NCBI GenBank assembly: GCA_012103295.1
Contig: WLXB01000010.1
Span: 1-49,154 of the forward strand
DNA length: 49,154 nt
Direction of reading: 5' to 3'
DNA from: Alphaproteobacteria bacterium
Lineage (GTDB): Bacteria; Pseudomonadota; Alphaproteobacteria; Rhodospirillales; Rhodospirillaceae
In this document: in pieces, positions 7,491-15,582 of the stretch
How positions within the stretch are numbered: position 1 is the stretch's first letter
Layout of the letters: each line of letters starts with the position of its first letter
Notes under the pieces: model-generated
The model's input: the letters and a program-made list of their open reading frames with translations, nothing else
The model's database searches: none
What the model was told of the DNA's origin: nothing
Position numbers and translations under genes: made by a program

Positions 7491-8914
7491 AGTGCTGGGA
7501 CCGTAATCTTGCCCACCGTATCCAACAAGACACCGGCGTCGGCCTGGGTATCGAATGTCCGCAGTATGGAATTCAACGCCATGGCTTTTTCTGGCCGCAG
7601 GAGGGCAGCGGTGGCGTCACTGAACTTGGCGTCAATCGCCGTGTTATCAAGGGGTACAACTGGGCCACCTGGGTAATCGTTGCGCCCGTCCACGATGATA
7701 TGGCGCCCATCCTGAGTCTCGACATCTAAGCGCGAGGCGAGAATATCACCGCCACCTGTGTCGAGAGTCTCATCCGATTTAATCTCAACCTTTTTTTGAA
7801 AAGCGACACAAGAGTCTGACTTAATGAACGCGTCTCTGAATTCCGCTCGGCCAGCGCAGCCACGCAAGGCAATGGCCGAGAGTAAGAACGGGAAACAATA
7901 TTTGGCGTGGAATGGTGTTTCCGCGAACGGATAGGAAATGACTCCCCACATTTTACTGCCAGCTGACACAACAATATGTTTGACGTCATCTGCCGCGAGA
8001 CCTTGCTCGACCATGACACGGGCCAGAGCGTCCATCCCCGGGTGGGTCACGGCACCGCAGGGATAGGGTTTAGCACTGACACCGGGGTCGCTCAGGACAA
8101 ATGGGTTACCGAAACGCCCCGTGACCCGAGACACATCCGCGCCGTTGCTGGTTGTGGTGAGATAGCCGCGCGGCCCATCGAGTGCGTCTGTCGGGCCGTC
8201 GATTCCGCCGCGGGCGAGTAATGCGGCTTCAATTCCTCGCGCCGCGCACCACCCCACATGCATAGGCTTGGTCATAGTGCCCATGGATGCCTGCACACCA
8301 GCCGCCATGGAGGACGCGTGACCGATACTCCACGCCAATTGCTCTGCGCTTAGACCAAGGAGTTTGCCAGCAGCGACCGCAGATCCGAAGGTGCCCAAAG
8401 TTCCAGAGGTGTGAAATCCATTGAAGTAGTGATCCGGCGTCACTGTCAGCGCTAACTTGCCCGACACCTCCCATCCTGCAATGAAGGCGGTGAGAAACTC
8501 TTCGCCTGTGACAGCCCTGCCGGTTTCTGCACGAATAAAATCTGTTACAGCGAGTATCGTTGCCAATATTGGCGTGGTGCCATGCATCAATAGGCCAAAG
8601 GGCCGCGCATCACCTTCCGGCAGTTGCACATCATCCCAATCCAACGCGTTGCCACAGGCACCGTAGTAAAGGGCCGCCTGTGAGGCTGTCACGGTTTGGC
8701 CTGGATCGCCGAATAAACGACACGACCCACGTTCACTGATCGATTCAGAATAGGATCTAAGGTGACGGGCAACGTCGGTCTCAAGTCCCGCAATAGCAAC
8801 ACCAATCCCATCGACCAGACAGCGCTTCGCCGCGTCGACCACGTCAGCCGGAATGCTGGCAAAGGCGAGCGCGTCTGCAAACGCGACAGTCTCTTGGGTC
8901 AAGCGATCAACCAT
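7487..8914 (-). CDS. MmgE/PrpD family protein (first of tandem pair)
   Basis: Cytoplasmic MmgE/PrpD family enzyme of 475 residues. The ATG at 8914 gives an N-terminus (LTQETVAFADALAF) and length typical of the family. The open frame extends to 9295, but the extra 127 residues are unlike the family and would overlap the divergent HD-domain gene. Recognisable family segments include RCLVDGIGVAIAG, GNALDWDDVQ, the HTSGTLGTFGSAVAAGKLLG helix region and KPYPCGAVTHPGMDA. It starts the three-gene unit PrpD - PrpD - DctP. The two PrpD proteins differ considerably, so they may form a heteromer or act on successive acids. No methylcitrate synthase or other propionate gene is visible, so a classical methylcitrate cycle role is unlikely here. 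Confidence 0.87.
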   Translation of the reverse strand: MVDRLTQETVAFADALAFASIPADVVDAAKRCLVDGIGVAIAGLETDVARHLRSYSESISERGSCRLFGDPGQTVTASQAALYYGACGNALDWDDVQLPEGDARPFGLLMHGTTPILATILAVTDFIRAETGRAVTGEEFLTAFIAGWEVSGKLALTVTPDHYFNGFHTSGTLGTFGSAVAAGKLLGLSAEQLAWSIGHASSMAAGVQASMGTMTKPMHVGWCAARGIEAALLARGGIDGPTDALDGPRGYLTTTSNGADVSRVTGRFGNPFVLSDPGVSAKPYPCGAVTHPGMDALARVMVEQGLAADDVKHIVVSAGSKMWGVISYPFAETPFHAKYCFPFLLSAIALRGCAGRAEFRDAFIKSDSCVAFQKKVEIKSDETLDTGGGDILASRLDVETQDGRHIIVDGRNDYPGGPVVPLDNTAIDAKFSDATAALLRPEKAMALNSILRTFDTQADAGVLLDTVGKITVPAL

Positions 8915-9029
8915 GGGCCAGTCATAGCAAAAGTCAGAGCAAATTGAACCGCAGATCGGACAAAGCACCCACATGAGGGGCAAGGACCTCTTGGGCTTCT
9001 CGCTGCAAATGCTAGTGTTTGTGCACGAG

Positions 9030-9034
9030 AGGAG
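9030..9034 (+). promoter_or_regulatory. Ribosome binding site deciding the start of the HD-domain gene
   Basis: AGGAG lies six bases before the ATG at 9041. An earlier in-frame ATG at 9035 directly abuts this ribosome site and is therefore too close to be used. Confidence 0.7.
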
Positions 9035-9040
9035 ATGTCG

Positions 9041-9634
9041 ATGAACGATGGTGACACTGACCCCACACAGGGGGGAACCGTATTTGCCCCTTGGGTTCTG
9101 CCGGGTTTGCAGAACTCCGCGTTCACCAAGGGCTTTGTTGACCGCATTCTCTCTCACCTCAAAGAACTGGATGATTCGCGCGCCGAAGCACGGGGCTTCG
9201 ACAAGGTGACGCGGCTGGAGCACTGCCTGCAAACCGCAACCTTGGCCCACCAGGCGGGGGAAGACGAAGAGTATGTGGTGTGTTGCGTCATCCACGACAT
9301 CGGTGACCTACTCGCACCATTCAATCACGGGGAGTTTGCGGCCGCGCTTCTGGAACCGTTCATCAGCGAAAAGAATTACTGGCTGATAGCCAACCACCAC
9401 GCGTTTCAGGGCTACTACTATTTCGAACACATTGGCCTAGATAAGAACCTGCGCGACACGTACAAAGGCCATCCGTATTTCGACGATGCCATAACGTTCT
9501 GCGACAAATACGACATGCCTGCGTTTAACCCAGACATGGAGTACATGAGCCTGGACGATTTCGAACCGATGATCCGACGGCTATTGATGGCACCTAAGAA
9601 ATCCATTTGGGTGCCGAACCCACCACAACATTAA
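9041..9634 (+). CDS. HD-domain protein, possible PhnZ/MIOX-like di-iron oxygenase
   Basis: Cytoplasmic HD-domain protein of 197 residues. The HD core is RLEHCLQTATLA followed by IHDIGD, giving His61 and His85-Asp86. Further potential metal ligands are His96, His119/His120 and an Asp in CDKYD (155 or 158). The order H...HD...H...H...D, with 24 residues between the first two histidines and about 24 between the third and fourth, is what I know of the HD-type mixed-valence di-iron oxygenases PhnZ and myo-inositol oxygenase. Plain phosphohydrolases often have only four ligands. The oxygenase role is therefore a reasoned guess. The MFS gene follows after 34 bp, suggesting the transporter imports its substrate or exports its product. 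The start is set by the AGGAG at 9030-9034. Confidence 0.75.
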   Translation: MNDGDTDPTQGGTVFAPWVLPGLQNSAFTKGFVDRILSHLKELDDSRAEARGFDKVTRLEHCLQTATLAHQAGEDEEYVVCCVIHDIGDLLAPFNHGEFAAALLEPFISEKNYWLIANHHAFQGYYYFEHIGLDKNLRDTYKGHPYFDDAITFCDKYDMPAFNPDMEYMSLDDFEPMIRRLLMAPKKSIWVPNPPQH

Positions 9635-9668
9635 TTTTCAAATTTAGTTAGACTCTAGGGGATTCACT

Positions 9669-11045
9669 GTGGCTGAAGAAAAAACGCAAACACTGGCGGA
9701 GCGCCACCCACCGGACCGCCGTGGACTCCATCTCCTGATCTATTGGTTTACGCCAGGATTCTCAGCCATCAACGTCGTCACGTTGCTGTATGCAACCGCA
9801 GCAAGTTTGGCCCTGCTGACACTGGTTAACTTTATTCAGCCTTATCTGCTGCAAGAGGTCTTCAATATTCCACGCAGCGAACAAGGTGCACTCACCGGAA
9901 ACCTAGCCGCGCTACAAGAAGTCGTAGTCATTCTTTTAATGGGCATGGTTGGTGCGCTGTCGGATAGGACCGGGCGACGGATTCTCTTTGTCGCTGGATT
10001 TATCGTGCTTGGTGCCGGCTACTTTATATACCCGCTCGCCGATTCGACTGCTCAGCTCTATCTGTTCCGCATCATTGTTGCCGTTGGGGCGGCCATGGTC
10101 CCGGTGATGCTGAGCGCGTGCTTGGTCGACATCATCCAAGAAACCACGCGCGGCAAATGGTTGGGCACGACATCCATCTTCAACGGCATCGGCGTGTTGT
10201 TCATGGGCTCCGTCCTTGGACAAATGCCACGGCGGTTTGAGGAAATGGGATACAGCGGTGCGGAGGCGGGTCAATACACCTTCTGGATCGCAACGGCGAT
10301 GTGTGCGGTGACGGCTATTCTTCTGCATCTTGGACTCAAAGGCGGACCACCGGCGGAAGTGAAAGACAGGCCCAGTGTCCTTAAGAACTTTGGTCGTGGC
10401 CTTGCGGAAGCCAAGCGCAATCCACGCATTGCCCTGGCCTATACCAGCGCCTTTATTGCGCGGGGAGACCTGGTCGTCGTCGGCACCTTCTTTTCCTTGT
10501 GGTTTGTTCAAGTGGGGGTCGACCAAGGAATGACAACTGGACAGGCTATGGCCCGCGCTGGATTTTTGTTTGGCGCTGTCATCCAGTTTTCCGCGATGTG
10601 CTGGGCATTTGTCATGGGGCTGATCTGTGACCGGATCAACCGCACCACCGCGGTGGCCATCGCCTTTGGGATCGCCGCAGTCGGATACTGTGGCCTCGGC
10701 TTGATTGGCGATCCGTTCGCCGCCGGAGGCATGATTATCCTCGCTTGTATTGTTACGGGCATGGGCGAGACTTCGACTGTGGTCGCGTCGGGCACTTTGC
10801 TTGGCCAGGAAGCGCCGGCTCACTATCGCGGCGCTGTGGTCGGCGTGTTCAATAAATCGGGTGCTATTGGGATCATGCTCGCCACCATTATTGGCGGCCA
10901 ACTCGTCGATATCATCGGCCCCAACTCACCGTTTATGATGATGGGTATTTGCAACGTGGTGGTTCTGGTTCTTGCGGTTGGCGTGCGTATTTGGGCAAAC
11001 GGCCCCGTACCGGAGCCAGAAATCAATACTGGTGCAGCAGAATAA
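9669..11045 (+). CDS. MFS transporter, GTG start
   Basis: Inner-membrane transporter of 458 residues with about 12 predicted helices. MFS motif A (GALSDRTGRR) lies in the loop between helices 2 and 3, and a related DRINRT loop appears in the second half. The GTG start at 9669 has AGGGG about seven bases upstream. It is a paralogue of the truncated transporter at the left edge, sharing the TGNLA, SDRTGRR and TRGKW segments. It forms a two-gene operon with the HD-domain gene and ends tail-to-tail, three bases from the minus-strand gene at 11049. The direction of transport and the substrate are unknown; metabolite uptake fits the context better than drug efflux. Confidence 0.88.
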   Translation: MAEEKTQTLAERHPPDRRGLHLLIYWFTPGFSAINVVTLLYATAASLALLTLVNFIQPYLLQEVFNIPRSEQGALTGNLAALQEVVVILLMGMVGALSDRTGRRILFVAGFIVLGAGYFIYPLADSTAQLYLFRIIVAVGAAMVPVMLSACLVDIIQETTRGKWLGTTSIFNGIGVLFMGSVLGQMPRRFEEMGYSGAEAGQYTFWIATAMCAVTAILLHLGLKGGPPAEVKDRPSVLKNFGRGLAEAKRNPRIALAYTSAFIARGDLVVVGTFFSLWFVQVGVDQGMTTGQAMARAGFLFGAVIQFSAMCWAFVMGLICDRINRTTAVAIAFGIAAVGYCGLGLIGDPFAAGGMIILACIVTGMGETSTVVASGTLLGQEAPAHYRGAVVGVFNKSGAIGIMLATIIGGQLVDIIGPNSPFMMMGICNVVVLVLAVGVRIWANGPVPEPEINTGAAE

Positions 11046-11048
11046 CGC

Positions 11049-12101
11049 TTAGCTGTTGATCCGCTCGAAGCTGCGGAGATCACCAGTCTTGCTGACTGCC
11101 ATGCCGATGCCACGCAAGGCAGCGGCCCCAGGTGACGCGGGATCAGCGAAGCCGAAGTAGGTCATCCACAGTTCGTCGCCGCGAACACAAAGCTGCGGAT
11201 TGGCGACATTGTAGTCGTCCCACGCGCCTTGCTCAGCGGCAACAAAGATGGGGCCATCGAACTGCCGCCGCCAGCTCAAGCCATCATCAGACACGGCGAC
11301 CCCAATTGTGCGCTGTTGTTTCTTTTCCGGCCGGCCATCGACTGCGGTGTAAATCATCATCCATGGCGCCCCCGCACCGCCCGGATCGGGCAGGACGTGG
11401 CGGGTGATGACACCGTTTGAATCGTAGTATCGCGGATCATCACTCCAGGTCATCGGCCCGAGATACTCCCACGTCTGCAGGTCTTCCGACGCCCAGACGC
11501 GGGTGATCCATCCTTTGAAATCTTTGTCCTTAATTGTGACCTGCAAGATGGTGCGACTGCCCAGTTGGTAGACATTGGGGAAGGCCCCGTAAATTTCTTC
11601 GCCGTTACCAACGATCGCGCCGCCGAAAGCCTTACCCGGACGGCGTTGCCAGTTGATGCCGTCTTCGCTCACGGCGAGGCCAGCATGCAAGTTGTAACCG
11701 GGATGCCTGTAGGTAGGGTTTGCCGAGTCCGGGGTGCCATCGTCGCCAGCGTAATACCAGAGATGCCACAGACCATCGCGGAACTCGATGTCGCCAGTTC
11801 CGAGGTGAACGCTATCGAAAGCCTTGGGATCAGAATTGGGCACCATCACCGCGCCGCCTTTAAGCGGACCGTCGTAGCGCTCCCAAGTGAGGCCATCGTC
11901 AGATGTGGCCAGCCCGACCGAACCGGACCCCAACGCAGGAGCCATTCCTTCGGGAAAATCTGTGCTGCGGCCGTAGTACCAGATGCAGAATTTCTCGAGC
12001 ACCGGGTTCCAGCGCATCATCGCACCGCCGACTTTATAGTCGTCGCACCGCCCGGCAGGTCCGGTATTAAAAAGAAAGCCCGGTTGTCCGTCGCCACTCA
12101 T
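11049..12101 (-). CDS. Glycosidase-like five-bladed beta-propeller protein
   Basis: Protein of 350 residues without a signal peptide. It is built from repeating strands with the pattern (G/A)xAxSxDGxxWxR followed by an aromatic-rich strand (LWHLWYYAGDDG, LWMTYFGFAD). This spacing is typical of the five-bladed propeller of glycoside hydrolase families such as GH43, GH32 and GH130, or related sialidase-like proteins. Conserved acidic residues occur in CDDYKVGG, TGDIEF and YGAFPN, but I cannot assign the catalytic pair. GGGGA precedes the ATG at 12101 as a ribosome site. It is the last gene of the long minus-strand run beginning at 17824. Being cytoplasmic, it would act on an imported sugar or glycoside, or it may be a non-catalytic propeller. 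Confidence 0.65.
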   Translation of the reverse strand: MSGDGQPGFLFNTGPAGRCDDYKVGGAMMRWNPVLEKFCIWYYGRSTDFPEGMAPALGSGSVGLATSDDGLTWERYDGPLKGGAVMVPNSDPKAFDSVHLGTGDIEFRDGLWHLWYYAGDDGTPDSANPTYRHPGYNLHAGLAVSEDGINWQRRPGKAFGGAIVGNGEEIYGAFPNVYQLGSRTILQVTIKDKDFKGWITRVWASEDLQTWEYLGPMTWSDDPRYYDSNGVITRHVLPDPGGAGAPWMMIYTAVDGRPEKKQQRTIGVAVSDDGLSWRRQFDGPIFVAAEQGAWDDYNVANPQLCVRGDELWMTYFGFADPASPGAAALRGIGMAVSKTGDLRSFERINS

Positions 12102-12121
12102 GGTCGTCCCCAGTTCTTTTG

Positions 12122-12574
12122 CTATGGAGCGACTTTAACCGCCCGCACCATCTCTTCCAAGGCCGAGAGAAAGTTTGAACGATCCGCCTTTTTGAACCCG
12201 GCATGATGATCTTTGATTTCGCCAGCCTCGCGGAGCTGGGATTTCAGGTCACGCATGGCCAGTGCCATACCAATGCTGTCGGGCGTAAAGGGCTTGCCCA
12301 TGTGGCCGAGGACCGACGCCCCCTTCTCGATACAACGTGCCGCCAAAGGAATATCGCCGGTGATGCAAATGTCTTTGGCGCCGATGTGATCTGCGATCCA
12401 ATCGTCAGCCACATCCGGGCCATCAGGCACCAGAACCTTGTTGAGTTTTGGCCCACCTTCAATGCGCAGCCATGCATTGCTGACAAGATGCACCTGAAGG
12501 TCATGCCGCTCGGCAACACGCAGAACCTCATCCTTCACTGGGCAAGCATCACCGTCGATATAGATTTCGGTCAT
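12122..12574 (-). CDS. YaiI/YqxD family protein (UPF0178, DUF188)
   Basis: Small conserved cytoplasmic protein of 150 residues. The start IYIDGDACPVKDE, the middle DxxADDWIADHIxxxDICITGDIPLAARC, and G(K/R)PFTPDSIGMALAMR are hallmarks of the YaiI/YqxD (DUF188) family. The acidic residues (Asp8, Asp10 and the DIPLA Asp) resemble the metal site of PIN-like nucleases, but the biochemical role is not established. Length is normal. It sits inside the minus-strand run, 56 bp after the DUF1838 gene and 20 bp before the propeller gene. This is probably a passenger housekeeping gene rather than part of the catabolic pathway. Confidence 0.93.
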   Translation of the reverse strand: MTEIYIDGDACPVKDEVLRVAERHDLQVHLVSNAWLRIEGGPKLNKVLVPDGPDVADDWIADHIGAKDICITGDIPLAARCIEKGASVLGHMGKPFTPDSIGMALAMRDLKSQLREAGEIKDHHAGFKKADRSNFLSALEEMVRAVKVAP

Positions 12575-12630
12575 GAGCGTCGCGCTATATCAATGCGCTG
12601 GGCACGATTACTTCAACGTGCCGAGCACGA

Positions 12631-13497
12631 TTAAATAAGCGTGTTGCCTTCCCAGTTTTGCCAGTCGGTTAGGAATTTAGGCTGCCGCTCTTTGATGGCG
12701 GCCAATGTGTCATCGGGCATGTCGTCGAACCCGGCGACCTTTTGGCCAAACCCACGGCCCGGCATTAAGCCGTCGCGGTCACCCATGTTCTGCCAGGCCC
12801 GCCAATCGATGTAATCCTGAATCGCGTACGTGGCAGGCACGTTAAGCAGGTCCGGGTCGGCCAGGTGACTCTGCTTGGCGTGATACTGGATGTAATCGTA
12901 GAACATCAGCAGCTTGCCATTGGGCCCCGGGAACTTTGCGGACAGATCGTGATTGAGAATAACATCATCGCCGACCACGCGGGCGGGGCCGACTTTGTGT
13001 TGGAGCGGCAGCACTTGTCCGTTCTGCGACATGGAATGGGCCGTATGCACGGTGGTCACCGGACCCGACTTCAAGTGCTCGACATCGTCCATAGCACCGG
13101 TGTACGGGTTCTTGAGTTTGTCGATGACCTCACCGGTCTCGATATCACAATGAAACGCGACCTCGCGTCGGGTCATGGTAAATGACCCATCACCATTGTT
13201 GGTATGCTCGACAATCAACGCGCCGCGGGACGTGTGCAGTGGCGTGACATCCTTGCCAATAATGCCGTAGCGATAAATCTCATGCCAGGCCATGACCACT
13301 TCGTTGCCCGTGCTCCCGGCGATGCGAATGAAATTGTGGAATAAACCGTCGTCGGTTTTGAGATCTAATGGGTCGACTGCTTGCGCGGACGAATCTGACG
13401 ACGCCCTTGCGCTGTTCGCGGCAGCTATCCCAGTGGCTAGGCCACCGAGTCCGGCGACGCCCATATTTAGAGCGCGGCGTGAAATTGGTGATGTCAT
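12631..13497 (-). CDS. DUF1838 family protein with Tat signal
   Basis: Exported protein of 288 residues. The N-terminus has a twin-arginine motif (ISRRALNMG) followed by a glycine/alanine-rich hydrophobic stretch and an Ala-x-Ala site near residue 32, so export of a folded protein by Tat is likely. The mature part reads like the DUF1838 family: a DPL start, a FIRIxGS strand, the TRREVAFHCDIETGEVID region, NPYTGA, and a later strand ending in HTAHSMSQNG. The function of the family is unknown. The ribosome site AAGGACC lies before the ATG. It follows the two propeller genes by 23 bp, and co-transcription suggests a periplasmic partner in the same process. Tat export hints at cofactor or cytoplasmic folding, but no cofactor motif is seen. 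Confidence 0.7.
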   Translation of the reverse strand: MTSPISRRALNMGVAGLGGLATGIAAANSARASSDSSAQAVDPLDLKTDDGLFHNFIRIAGSTGNEVVMAWHEIYRYGIIGKDVTPLHTSRGALIVEHTNNGDGSFTMTRREVAFHCDIETGEVIDKLKNPYTGAMDDVEHLKSGPVTTVHTAHSMSQNGQVLPLQHKVGPARVVGDDVILNHDLSAKFPGPNGKLLMFYDYIQYHAKQSHLADPDLLNVPATYAIQDYIDWRAWQNMGDRDGLMPGRGFGQKVAGFDDMPDDTLAAIKERQPKFLTDWQNWEGNTLI

Positions 13498-13520
13498 GAG
13501 AGGGTCCTTATTTGAAGAGC

Positions 13521-14480
13521 TTATCCGGGAAACTCAGCAACGCCGGCGAGCGAGCGTTCGGCGTCGACTTTCATTGTGGTGACAACTTCACCGCTGTCTT
13601 TATCCATCTTCAGAAGAATACCGTTGAAGAATGACGAAACCAGCATGTGCTTTGCATCCAGGCTTTCTTTAATAGTTGCCCAGCCACGGCCTTCCAGCGG
13701 ATAGGTCCGAGCCACATTGCCGTCTTCGTCTATCACTTCGATTTTCGGACCACGGGTGACCACCAACATACCGTCATCACAATAATTCAGGCAGAAGACA
13801 TATTCGGGCTGGTCTTCGGGCAACTGCACCAGGTCATCCATCTGTTTATGGTTGACGATGTCGTAGCGCATGATGCGTTTGGACGTTTCCGTGGTGTAGG
13901 TGATGTATTTTTCGCTGGGATGCAGAGTGCAACTGGTGACGCCCAGGTATCCAGCAAAGCTGGTTGAGGTTTCCGTCTCATAGGTATCAAGCAAGGTGCC
14001 GTCCGGTGAGAACTTATAGACATTGCCGTCACCGATTTTATCGCCATCACCCTGCAAGGTGCGTTGCATCTGCTGATACTTCTCGGGCACATCCGCCATA
14101 GTGCCAGTGATGTGCTCGTACAGGTACAAGTTGCCGGCCTTGTCGAAGAACCCACTGGACCAGGGCCGCGCGGGGAATTTGGGATTGGGCAGACGCTTAC
14201 CATCAGGGCCGATCTGAAGGATGGCGTGCTCGCTGGTATCGAACGCCCACAGCACATTGTCTGGACCAAACATCAAACCCTTAACCAAGTGAGTGGTGTC
14301 AGGCGTATGCAGCACCGCTTTTTGATTACCGTCTTTGTCGAACTGGAAAATGCGCCCAGGACCGGCATGGTCATCATCGGGATTGTTCAGCAGGGTCGCA
14401 CCGAGAAAAAAATCACCGGCGACAAAAGGCTGAAGAGAGTCCGATCCGACATCCGGGTTATTCGCAAGATCGTTGGGCAT
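13521..14480 (-). CDS. SMP-30/NHL-type beta-propeller protein (propeller B)
   Basis: Protein of 319 residues with repeated strands of the type GxIFQFDKDG, VLWAFDT, GNLYLYE, VYKFSPDGTLLDTY and YITYTTETSKRIMRYD. These are typical of six-bladed propellers of the SMP-30/gluconolactonase/NHL group. There is no signal peptide. It is a clear paralogue of the next gene upstream (14550-15473): both have FxxGDxxxxxTxxNNPDDDHAG near the N-terminus, THLVxGLxFxPDxxLWAFD, and a LAGVAEFPG/LAGVAQYRG ending. Both also share a GAGGACGC leader before the ATG, so the duplication included the ribosome site. A lactonase or sugar-acid hydrolase role is possible, but calcium ligands cannot be fixed from sequence alone. 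Confidence 0.72.
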   Translation of the reverse strand: MPNDLANNPDVGSDSLQPFVAGDFFLGATLLNNPDDDHAGPGRIFQFDKDGNQKAVLHTPDTTHLVKGLMFGPDNVLWAFDTSEHAILQIGPDGKRLPNPKFPARPWSSGFFDKAGNLYLYEHITGTMADVPEKYQQMQRTLQGDGDKIGDGNVYKFSPDGTLLDTYETETSTSFAGYLGVTSCTLHPSEKYITYTTETSKRIMRYDIVNHKQMDDLVQLPEDQPEYVFCLNYCDDGMLVVTRGPKIEVIDEDGNVARTYPLEGRGWATIKESLDAKHMLVSSFFNGILLKMDKDSGEVVTTMKVDAERSLAGVAEFPG

Positions 14481-14549
14481 AGCGTCCTCTGTGTTTGGTT
14501 TTGTTAGGCTTTAGCGAACCACGTTGGTCCGAAACCGACAAGGCCCCTA

Positions 14550-15473
14550 CTAACCCCGGTATTGGGCAACACCGGCTAGGGCTCGTTCTGCATTGAGCTC
14601 AACGCTCGCAACCTTCGCACCATCGGAGATTCTGAACTTAGCAACTTCTCCGGTGAAGAAATTGCCTGAGTAAATGTGTTCGTTATCGTTCGCCCCTGAA
14701 ATGACCGCCCAACCAAATCCTTCTTGCGGCATCGTACTCTCCACCGCGCCGGTCTCAGGGTTGAGAAACTCGATCTTGGCGCCGCGACTGAGCATTATCC
14801 GCCCGTCAGGCATATAGGCGAGGAAAAAGACAAATCCTTCGCGGCCTTCCGGATAGGTTGCCAAAGGAGACAGCTGTTTGCCATCAACCACGTCAAAGCG
14901 CCGCACTTCATTGGACGTTTCTGTGACATAAAGAAGAGTGCGGTCATCGGGCAGAAGCAGTGCACTGGTAACACCAAGGAATCCAGCAATACCGCCATGA
15001 ATTTCTGGTTGATACTCGCCAACCAATTTTCCGGCCGGATCAAACTTAAAGATCTTTCCTTCGCCAATTGCGCCGGTGTCGTTGATCGCTTTGGCATGAG
15101 TGCCGGGAAGATCTTTGTCGCTGCGCAAGTGCTCACCAAAAATCATCGATCCATCGGCCATGAAGTTGACGCTAGACAAAGACCGCGGTACCAGCCCTTC
15201 GACCAAGTGTTCTTCGCCGGTCTTGGGATCGATCTTGATGGCAACATGAATATGCTGATCAAATGCCCAAAGCATATCGTCGGGGCTGAAAGTCAAACCA
15301 TTGACGAGGTGCGTCGTGTTCTTAATCCACAACACCCCTTTTTCATTGAGATCGGAATCATACTGTAAGATTCGCCCATCGCCAGCATGATCATCATCCG
15401 GGTTGTTCCGAACCGTACAGGCGACAATCACGTCACCCTTTTCAAAGGGCTGAATGGTGTTCTTTTTGTCCAT
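14550..15473 (-). CDS. SMP-30/NHL-type beta-propeller protein (propeller A)
   Basis: Protein of 307 residues, paralogous to the gene 69 bp downstream. The shared features are NNPDDDHAGDGRILQYDSD near the start, THLVNGLTFSPDDMLWAFD, an FGEH strand, GKIFKFDPAGKLVGEY, LGVTSALLLPDDRTLLYVTETS, and a C-terminal ERALAGVAQYRG. No signal peptide is seen, so it is probably cytoplasmic, whereas the co-transcribed DUF1838 protein is exported. Family relatives include lactonases and gluconolactonases. The clustered pair with an aldo/keto reductase upstream would fit oxidation of a sugar or hydroxy compound to a lactone and ring opening. That is inference only. Confidence 0.72.
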   Translation of the reverse strand: MDKKNTIQPFEKGDVIVACTVRNNPDDDHAGDGRILQYDSDLNEKGVLWIKNTTHLVNGLTFSPDDMLWAFDQHIHVAIKIDPKTGEEHLVEGLVPRSLSSVNFMADGSMIFGEHLRSDKDLPGTHAKAINDTGAIGEGKIFKFDPAGKLVGEYQPEIHGGIAGFLGVTSALLLPDDRTLLYVTETSNEVRRFDVVDGKQLSPLATYPEGREGFVFFLAYMPDGRIMLSRGAKIEFLNPETGAVESTMPQEGFGWAVISGANDNEHIYSGNFFTGEVAKFRISDGAKVASVELNAERALAGVAQYRG

Positions 15474-15582
15474 GGCGTCCTCGGTTTATTTTGTGTTTCT
15501 GATTGAAGCCACCAAAGCATCCGCACTCACTTCAAGCACCCGGGCGGACCAACGGTGACCGATGGTTGGTTAGCGCTTGGCC

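Noticed and set aside
8915-9295. N-terminal extension of the PrpD-like gene beyond 8914
   Set aside because: It overlaps the well-supported plus-strand HD gene and lacks family sequence; 8914 gives the normal length.
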